A stretch of 36,834 nt of DNA from the NCBI GenBank assembly GCA_045810625.1, contig JBJMVQ010000067.1, forward strand, positions 1 to 36,834, in the 5' to 3' direction. Shown in pieces: positions 31,979 to 36,834 of the stretch (its first letter is position 1; each line of letters opens with the position of its first letter). The notes beneath the pieces are model-generated. The model saw only the letters and a list, made by a program, of their open reading frames with translations. It did not search any database and was not told the origin of the DNA. This DNA is from JACQFZ01 sp045810625. Lineage in GTDB: Bacteria > Pseudomonadota > Gammaproteobacteria > Acidiferrobacterales > Sulfurifustaceae. The position numbers and the translations under genes were made by a program.

Positions 31979-33139
31979 ATGAACGACGCGGCGAACGCGA
32001 CAACAGGTTTCAAACCCAAAAAATCGGTCGCGCTGTCGGGCGTGGTCGCCGGCAACACCGCGCTCTGCACGGTCGGCCGCACCGGCAACGACCTCCACTA
32101 TCGCGGCTATGACATCCTCGACGTCGCCGAGACGTGCGAGTTCGAGGAGATCGCTTACCTGCTCGTGCACGAGAAGCTGCCGACGGCAGCCGAGCTGCGA
32201 GCGTACAAGGAGAAGCTCAAGCACTTGCGCGAGCTGCCGGCCGCGGTGCGCGCGGTGCTCGAACAGCTCCCGGCGCGCGCACATCCGATGGACGTGATGC
32301 GCACGGGCGTTTCCGCGCTCGGCTGCATGCTGCCGGAGGCCGAGGATCACAACGAGGCGGGCGCGCGCGACCTCGCCGATCGTCTCATGGCCTCGCTCGG
32401 CTCGATGCTGCTCTACTGGTACCACTACTCGACGCGCGGCGAGCGCATCGACGTCGAAACCGACGACGATTCGATCGCGGCGCATTTCCTGCATCTGCTG
32501 CACGGCAAGCCGCCGAGCGAGCTGTGGACGCGCTCGATGCACACCTCGCTCATCCTCTACGCCGAGCACGAGTTCAACGCGTCGACGTTCACGGCGCGCG
32601 TCGTCGCCGGCACCGGCTCCGACATGTACTCCGCCGTCGCGGGCGCGATCGGCGCGCTACGCGGACCGAAGCACGGCGGCGCGAACGAAGTCGCGTTTGA
32701 AATACAAAGCCGCTACAAGACACCCGACGAGGCGGAAGCCGACATCCGCCGTCGCGTCGCGAACAAAGAGGTCATCATCGGCTTCGGTCACCCGGTCTAC
32801 ACCACCGGCGACCCGCGAAACAAAGTGATCAAAGAGGTCGCGCGCCGGCTGTCGAAGGCGGCGAACGACATGAAACTCTTCGACATCGCCGACCGCTTGG
32901 AAACGGTGATGTGGGAAGTGAAGCATATGTTCCCGAACCTCGACTGGTTCTCCGCCGTCAGCTACCACATGATGGGCGTGCCGACCGCGATGTTCACGCC
33001 GCTCTTCGTGATCGCGCGCACCTCGGGCTGGTCCGCGCACGTGATCGAACAGCGCGCGGACGGTAAGATCATCCGGCCGAGCGCCAACTACATCGGGCCG
33101 GAAGATCTCAAGTTCTTGCCGATCGACCAACGAAAATAA
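31979..33139 (+). CDS. prpC: 2-methylcitrate synthase PrpC
   Basis: Citrate-synthase-family enzyme of 386 aa that condenses propionyl-CoA with oxaloacetate. The N-terminus ALSGVVAGNTALCTVGRTGNDLHYRGYD is typical of PrpC rather than GltA. Catalytic histidines lie in RGPKHGGANE and IIGFGHPVYTTGDPR, and the region DWFSAVSYHMMGVP...LFVIARTSGW carries the conserved C-terminal active-site residues. GGAGAAG precedes the ATG. It is the third gene of the prp operon. Confidence 0.95.
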   Translation: MNDAANATTGFKPKKSVALSGVVAGNTALCTVGRTGNDLHYRGYDILDVAETCEFEEIAYLLVHEKLPTAAELRAYKEKLKHLRELPAAVRAVLEQLPARAHPMDVMRTGVSALGCMLPEAEDHNEAGARDLADRLMASLGSMLLYWYHYSTRGERIDVETDDDSIAAHFLHLLHGKPPSELWTRSMHTSLILYAEHEFNASTFTARVVAGTGSDMYSAVAGAIGALRGPKHGGANEVAFEIQSRYKTPDEAEADIRRRVANKEVIIGFGHPVYTTGDPRNKVIKEVARRLSKAANDMKLFDIADRLETVMWEVKHMFPNLDWFSAVSYHMMGVPTAMFTPLFVIARTSGWSAHVIEQRADGKIIRPSANYIGPEDLKFLPIDQRK

Positions 33140-33157
33140 TTTTTTAATAATTTTTTC

Positions 33158-33330
33158 ACCGCAGAGGACGCAGAGGACACAGAGGACTGCTCAGAAGAAA
33201 GCCTTCTGCCGTGTCTGTGAAAGCGGAATCAAAGGAACGACGGACTGCGAGTCCTGACGTCCTTTCCACGTAGCAAACACAAGCAGCCTCAATTGTTTTT
33301 CCTCTGCGTCCTCTGCGTCCTCCGCGGTTA
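33158..33330. repeat. Facing pair of 9-nt-periodic repeats between prpC and prpD
   Basis: accgcagaggacgcagagga... (33158-33186) faces its inverted copy ...gtcctctgcgtcctccgcgg (33301-33330) across about 115 bp. The interior carries a small hairpin (ggactgcgagtcc) but no gene. This is the third paired occurrence of the family in the window. Confidence 0.85.
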
Positions 33331-33362
33331 ATTCACAATTAAAATCGAGCATCTCTAACAAA

Positions 33363-34814
33363 ATGAGCACTCATATCAGCAACGTTCGTCCCAAACCCGA
33401 CAAAGTTCTGACCGACATCGCCGACTACGTCATCAAATACAAGATCAACAGCAAGCTCGCGTATGAAACCGCGCGCAACTGCCTGATCGACACGCTCGGC
33501 TGCGGCCTCGAAGCGCTCGAATATCCGGCGTGCACCAAGCTGCTCGGGCCTATCGTGCCGGGCACCGTCGTGCCGAACGGCGCCAAAGTCCCCGGCACGC
33601 AGTTTCAGCTCGATCCGGTGCAGGCCGCCTTCAACATCGGCGCGATGATCCGCTGGCTCGACTTCAACGACACCTGGCTCGCGGCCGAGTGGGGACATCC
33701 CTCCGACAATCTCGGCGGCATCCTCGCCGCTGCCGACTGGCTGTCGCGGAACAGCATCGCGACCGGCAAAGAGCCGCTCACGATGAAGGACGTGCTGACC
33801 GGGATGATCAAGGCGCACGAAATCCAGGGCTGCATCGCGCTCGAAAATTCGTTCAACAAAGTCGGGCTCGATCACGTGGTGCTGGTGAAAGTCGCGACGA
33901 CGGCTGTCGTCGCGCAGATGCTCGGCCTTTCGCGCGAGGAGATCATCAACGCCGTATCGCTCGCCTGGGTCGACGGCCAAAGCCTGCGCACGTATCGCCA
34001 CGCGCCGAACACCGGCTCCCGCAAGAGCTGGGCGGCCGGCGACGCGACCAGCCGCGGCGTGCGCCTCGCGCTCATCGCGAAGACGGGCGAGATGGGTTAT
34101 CCCTCGGTGCTCACCGCGAAGACTTGGGGCTTCTACGACGTGCTGTTCAAGAGCAACGAGTTCAAGTTCCAGCGCCCGTACGGCAGCTACGTGATGGAGA
34201 ACGTGTTGTTCAAGATCTCCTTCCCCGCCGAGTTTCACTCGCAAACGGCGGTCGAATGCGCGATGCAGATCCACGAGCAGATGAAGAAGCTCGGCAAGAA
34301 ACCGGAAGACATCAAGAAAATCACCAACCGCACGCACGAGGCGTGCATCCGCATCATCGACAAGAAGGGTCCGCTCAACAATCCGGCCGACCGCGATCAT
34401 TGCGTGCAATACATGGTGGCCGTGCCCATCATCTTCGGCCGTCTGACCGCCGCCGATTACGAAGACGACGTCGCGGCCGACCCGCGCATCGATCAGCTAC
34501 GCGACAAAATCGTCTGCGTCGAAGACAAACAGTTCACCAAGGATTACCACGACCCGAACAAGCGCTCGATCGCGAACGCGCTGACCGTCGAGTTCAATGA
34601 CGGCACCAAGCTCAAAGAGATCGTCTGCGAATATCCGATCGGCCACAAACGCCGCCGCAAGGAAGGCATCCCGCTGCTCGAAGCGAAGTTCCGCACCAAC
34701 CTCGCGCGCCGCTTTCCGAAGAAACAACAGGACGCGATCCTCGCGGTATCGCTCGATCAGAAGGAACTCGAAGCGATGGCGGTGAATGAGTACGTCGATC
34801 TGTACGTAATCTGA
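33363..34814 (+). CDS. prpD: 2-methylcitrate dehydratase PrpD
   Basis: MmgE/PrpD-family dehydratase of 483 aa that converts 2-methylcitrate to 2-methyl-cis-aconitate. Conserved stretches are NCLIDTLGCGLEAL, RWLDFNDTWLAAEWGHPSDN, HEIQGCIALENSFNKVGLDH and SFPAEFHSQTAVECA. There is no acnD/prpF pair here, so this operon uses the PrpD branch; the following hydration must be done by an aconitase encoded elsewhere. It is the last gene of the operon and is followed by a good intrinsic terminator. Confidence 0.96.
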   Translation: MSTHISNVRPKPDKVLTDIADYVIKYKINSKLAYETARNCLIDTLGCGLEALEYPACTKLLGPIVPGTVVPNGAKVPGTQFQLDPVQAAFNIGAMIRWLDFNDTWLAAEWGHPSDNLGGILAAADWLSRNSIATGKEPLTMKDVLTGMIKAHEIQGCIALENSFNKVGLDHVVLVKVATTAVVAQMLGLSREEIINAVSLAWVDGQSLRTYRHAPNTGSRKSWAAGDATSRGVRLALIAKTGEMGYPSVLTAKTWGFYDVLFKSNEFKFQRPYGSYVMENVLFKISFPAEFHSQTAVECAMQIHEQMKKLGKKPEDIKKITNRTHEACIRIIDKKGPLNNPADRDHCVQYMVAVPIIFGRLTAADYEDDVAADPRIDQLRDKIVCVEDKQFTKDYHDPNKRSIANALTVEFNDGTKLKEIVCEYPIGHKRRRKEGIPLLEAKFRTNLARRFPKKQQDAILAVSLDQKELEAMAVNEYVDLYVI

Positions 34815-34835
34815 TTCATGCCGTAGCGGTCAAGG

Positions 34836-34870
34836 GAGGCCCGATTGCCAAACGCATCGGGCCTTTCTTT
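34836..34870 (+). terminator. Intrinsic terminator after prpD
   Basis: Arms aggcccgat (34837-34845) and atcgggcct (34856-34864) form a perfect 9-bp stem followed by ttcttt, 22 bp past the prpD stop codon. It ends the MBL-prpEBCD transcript. Confidence 0.85.
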
Positions 34871-34994
34871 AGCCTTGCTCGCGATCAACACCTCTCGACC
34901 AGATCGGAGCCCCTGCCCTTCCATTCCGCCTTGAAGCATTTCGACGACGTCGCTCGTGTTGCGTGCTCGATAGGAGCGCACGATCTCTGCAAGC

Positions 34995-35155
34995 GGGATT
35001 ACAGTCGGGCGAATTCGGGATGCGAAAGCGCTTGCGATAAGCGCTCGGGGCGAGTCCGGTGGTGCGGCTGAACAGAGGGTGGCGGAAGAAGCAACGTCTT
35101 CGTAGCCGACCAGCCAGCTGATCTTATCGACCGAGGCATCGGTCCGTTCGGGCCA
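34995..35155 (-). pseudogene. Remnant of an AraC-family (GlxA-like) regulator
   Basis: On the minus strand the frame from 35155 reads RTDASVDKISWLVGYEDVA, the second helix-turn-helix of AraC regulators. A one-base deletion then shifts the frame to FFRHPLFSRTTGLAPSAYRK, which is the normal continuation. Only about 50 codons are left; the N-terminal sensor domain is missing, and the remnant's 5' edge abuts the repeat-like sequence near 35161-35195. No function is expected. Confidence 0.75.
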
Positions 35156-35200
35156 AGATAAAGGGGCCAGGCTCGAATTATTCGATTACACAGAACATAT
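35156..35200. mobile_element. Possible terminal remnant of a REP/Y1-transposase-type element
   Basis: The plus strand reads aaggggccaggctcgaatta followed by ttcgattacac. From memory, sequences of the type TCGAGCCTG(A/G)CCCCTTT are common at the ends of elements carrying Y1 (RAYT) transposases in Proteobacteria. It lies precisely where the AraC homology stops. No transposase gene is present. Confidence 0.3.
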
Positions 35201-35237
35201 CGAGCCCGGCCGCTTTAATCTTTAGCTCGGAGTTCGC

Positions 35238-35837
35238 CTACTTCGGATTCTTGAGCAACTCCAGATTTCTGCAGGCCTTGGCGTCGCCAAGCTTGCATCC
35301 CTTCTCCAGGAGAGTCTTAGCCATCTCGACATCCTTCGTCAGGGTCTTGCCCCGGTAGTACATAGTCGCGAGTTCCGTGCAGCCCTTCGCTTCCTCGAGG
35401 TCACACGCCTTCTTGAAGTTCTCGGCCGCGAGCTTGCGATCGAGAAGTACACCTTCGCCGGACCCGTAGGCCATGGCGAGGTTGAAGCAGCCAAGGCCGT
35501 TGGAGAACTCACACGCCTTTTTGTAGTAGGCGCCTGCCTTAGTGAAATCGATCACCGACGCGGGATTCTTGCCCTCCAACCATGCCACCCCGAGGCTGTT
35601 GCAGGCGCGTCCCGAACGGAAGTTGCACGCCTTCTCGAGGTAAGTTATCGACTTGCCGAGGTCCTGCTTCACACCGCCAGTGCCATCCTTGTAGCGCTCC
35701 GCTAGTTCTTCGCACTTCACGGCGTTTCCGGCGTTGCACGCGGCGACATCGGTCGCTTCGACGGCGGCCGCGGCATCGAGCGTGAGGACGATTGTGGCGA
35801 GAAGGACAATTCCGGTGCCGGCGTAGCGATAGCGCAT
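35238..35837 (-). CDS. Secreted Sel1-repeat (Hcp-like, cysteine-paired) protein
   Basis: Protein of 199 aa with a signal peptide (MRYRYAGTGIVLLATIVLTLDAAAA) and four to five Sel1-like repeats of about 36 residues. Five cysteine pairs are spaced C-x7-C (for example CNFRSGRAC, CEFSNGLGC, CDLEEAKGC, CKLGDAKAC). In Helicobacter cysteine-rich proteins such pairs form intra-repeat disulphides, which fits a periplasmic or secreted location. The function is unknown; such solenoids usually mediate protein contacts. It stands alone between two decayed gene remnants. Confidence 0.88.
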   Translation of the reverse strand: MRYRYAGTGIVLLATIVLTLDAAAAVEATDVAACNAGNAVKCEELAERYKDGTGGVKQDLGKSITYLEKACNFRSGRACNSLGVAWLEGKNPASVIDFTKAGAYYKKACEFSNGLGCFNLAMAYGSGEGVLLDRKLAAENFKKACDLEEAKGCTELATMYYRGKTLTKDVEMAKTLLEKGCKLGDAKACRNLELLKNPK

Positions 35838-36042
35838 TGTTGTTGTCTCAGTGCTAAATCGAAGAAGTATTTTTCACTGTAGAACCGGCAGGTTCAAGTT
35901 GCTAGAAAGAAATCGGATTTCACTTCGCTCGGTGGAGCGAGTGGTTGACGTCAATTTCATATTTCTGATCTCACTCCACTTCGCCTGGCGCGAATCACGC
36001 CGTGTCTGTCGGTCGGATGCGCGATGCTTGGGAGATGAGGGT
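35838..36042. other. Non-coding region upstream of the Sel1 gene
   Basis: About 200 bp that should carry the promoter of the Sel1-repeat gene (minus strand). I recognise no gene, repeat or clear promoter in it. Confidence 0.4.
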
Positions 36043-36160
36043 CGAAACGTTGGTGCCTTGCTGATAGGCCCGGAAGGCGCATTTATCACGGGTAGGGACT
36101 TTCGTTATGAACGGCGGGGTCACAGCTACCTACTGGTACGGCGACCTCGCGCCCGCGTGA
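36043..36160 (+). pseudogene. 3' remnant of a short-chain dehydrogenase/reductase gene
   Basis: The plus strand encodes RNVGALLIGPEGAFITGRDF and then, after a one-base insertion near 36106, MNGGVTATYWYGDLAPA and a TGA stop. SDR enzymes commonly end with ...FITG-x-DF-x-MDGGVTA-x-YWYG-L, so this is the frameshifted last 40 codons of such a gene. The Rossmann and catalytic YxxxK parts are absent. Confidence 0.75.
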
Positions 36161-36260
36161 GCGACGTCCGGGGCCGCGGTGGCCCCAACCAATTCGCATT
36201 CCGTTCGAAGCGGACACGCAAAAGCAGCGTGCCGCTCGACCAACATGCAGTTCTTAGTCG

Positions 36261-36286
36261 GGCGCAATAGCGAAGCGTATTGCGCC
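36261..36286. repeat. GGCGCAATA hairpin repeat
   Basis: ggcgcaata (36261-36269) and tattgcgcc (36278-36286) are perfect inverted copies around gcgaagcg. From memory this is a common dispersed intergenic palindrome in Proteobacteria. No U-tract follows on either strand. Confidence 0.7.
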
Positions 36287-36299
36287 GCGTGCGCTGAGC

Positions 36300-36341
36300 A
36301 AAAAAGAGGCCGAAGCGATTAATTAGAAATCGCCCCGGCCC
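36300..36341 (-). terminator. Probable terminator of the partial MBL-fold gene
   Basis: In the minus-strand transcript an imperfect stem (ggcc and gcgatt pairing with aatcgc and ggcc, 36308-36340, with an internal loop) is followed by TCTTTTTT. It lies 50-91 bp past the stop codon of the downstream gene at 36391. Confidence 0.6.
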
Positions 36342-36390
36342 TTCGAGTCGTACGGCAGGATCAGGACTGAGATGCGCTGACTCCCGTTAA

Positions 36391-36834
36391 CTAGCCCGCT
36401 CGCCGCGCCAGTCCCACGTTCCCCTCACCGCTAACGGCTTTCGCCAGCGCCCGCAACAAAGCGGCACCGTCGCCGCGCCAAGCGCTGCCATGCATGCAGG
36501 CGAGCGTGCGCGGTTGCTCGCGAGCGAATCGCTCCAGGAGGTCCGTCGTGTGTGGCGCGTGCGCGTAATAGTCCATCGGCGCTCGGAACGCTTCGCTCGG
36601 TCCCAGGATGTCCGCTTCCGTCAGCGGCGTTTCGCCTTTTCCGCCTTGGGTAAAAAGATCACCGCAAAGGAACGTGCGTGTGTGCGTCTCCATCATCAAG
36701 CCGCACTCCCACGCATGCGGAACGTGCGGGGCGTCGAACCACTTTACCGAGCGCTTGCCAAGCGATAGCACTTCCCCATCGGCGAGGGCGCGTGGCGGGC
36801 GGTCGGCGAGATCGCCGATTGAGACCATCGCCGC
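36391..36834 (-). CDS. Metallo-beta-lactamase-fold protein, 5' end beyond the window
   Basis: The minus-strand frame is open to the edge of the window, so this is the C-terminal about 148 residues of a longer protein. The segment FDAPHVPHAWECGLMMETHTRTFLCGDLF shows an MBL-like histidine and metal-binding aspartate (CGDLF), and LACMHGSAWRGDG holds the final histidine. The pattern resembles the oxygen-reductase/flavodiiron-type MBL domain (FprA-like) rather than classical lactamases. The first metal motif HxHxDH should lie outside the window. The internal ATG at 36828 is not necessarily the start. Confidence 0.75.
   Translation of the reverse strand, partial: AAMVSIGDLADRPPRALADGEVLSLGKRSVKWFDAPHVPHAWECGLMMETHTRTFLCGDLFTQGGKGETPLTEADILGPSEAFRAPMDYYAHAPHTTDLLERFAREQPRTLACMHGSAWRGDGAALLRALAKAVSGEGNVGLARRAG

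Overview
The window is high-GC chromosomal DNA from a member of the Pseudomonadota, most probably a betaproteobacterium. The evidence is a short-form HisG (about 214 aa), the gene order mlaFEDCB - ABC-2 ATPase/permease - ibaG - grxD - murA - hisGDCBHA, and a propionate operon that uses PrpD. No tRNA, rRNA, CRISPR array, integrase or intact transposase was seen.

Layout. (1) 1-455: repeat-rich DNA without a credible gene. (2) 456-7868, minus strand: ibaG-grxD, ending in a clear intrinsic terminator, then murA-hisG-hisD-hisC-hisB-hisH-hisA. (3) 8067-21444, minus strand: a 13-gene accessory cluster in two tight transcription units. The upstream unit holds three tandem Rieske oxygenases, a membrane fatty-acid desaturase, a DUF4442 hotdog protein and an alpha/beta hydrolase. 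The downstream unit holds a fatty acyl-AMP ligase (FAAL), an acyl carrier protein, a PF04392-type binding protein without signal peptide, a 4HBT thioesterase, an acyl-CoA-oxidase-type flavoenzyme, an AurF-like diiron oxygenase and a 2Fe-2S ferredoxin. (4) 22269-27369, minus strand: ABC-2 exporter and the mla phospholipid-transport operon. (5) 27521-34814, plus strand: metallo-hydrolase, prpE, prpB, prpC, prpD (methylcitrate cycle). (6) 34815-36834: gene remnants (AraC family, SDR family), a secreted Sel1/Hcp-like protein and a partial metallo-beta-lactamase-fold protein.

The accessory cluster is the most interesting part. It looks like a pathway that activates a free fatty acid, loads it on a dedicated ACP and then oxidises it with up to six redox enzymes (three Rieske, one diiron, one membrane desaturase, one flavoenzyme). 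It has no ketosynthase, NRPS, P450, regulator or exporter of its own. FAAL + ACP + desaturase resembles the core of terminal-alkyne cassettes, but this set of oxygenases does not match any pathway I recognise. The cluster sits exactly between the ABC-2 permease and ibaG, in the mla-ibaG-murA neighbourhood that is conserved in Beta- and Gammaproteobacteria, so it is probably an insertion.

A second unexpected layer is in the spacers of the prp operon. Degenerate second copies of the 3' ends of prpE and prpB lie just downstream of the intact genes, next to or separated by dispersed repeats. A family of 9-nt-periodic repeats (GAGGACGCA-type), often in facing pairs, occurs in the his and prp operons but was not seen in the accessory cluster.
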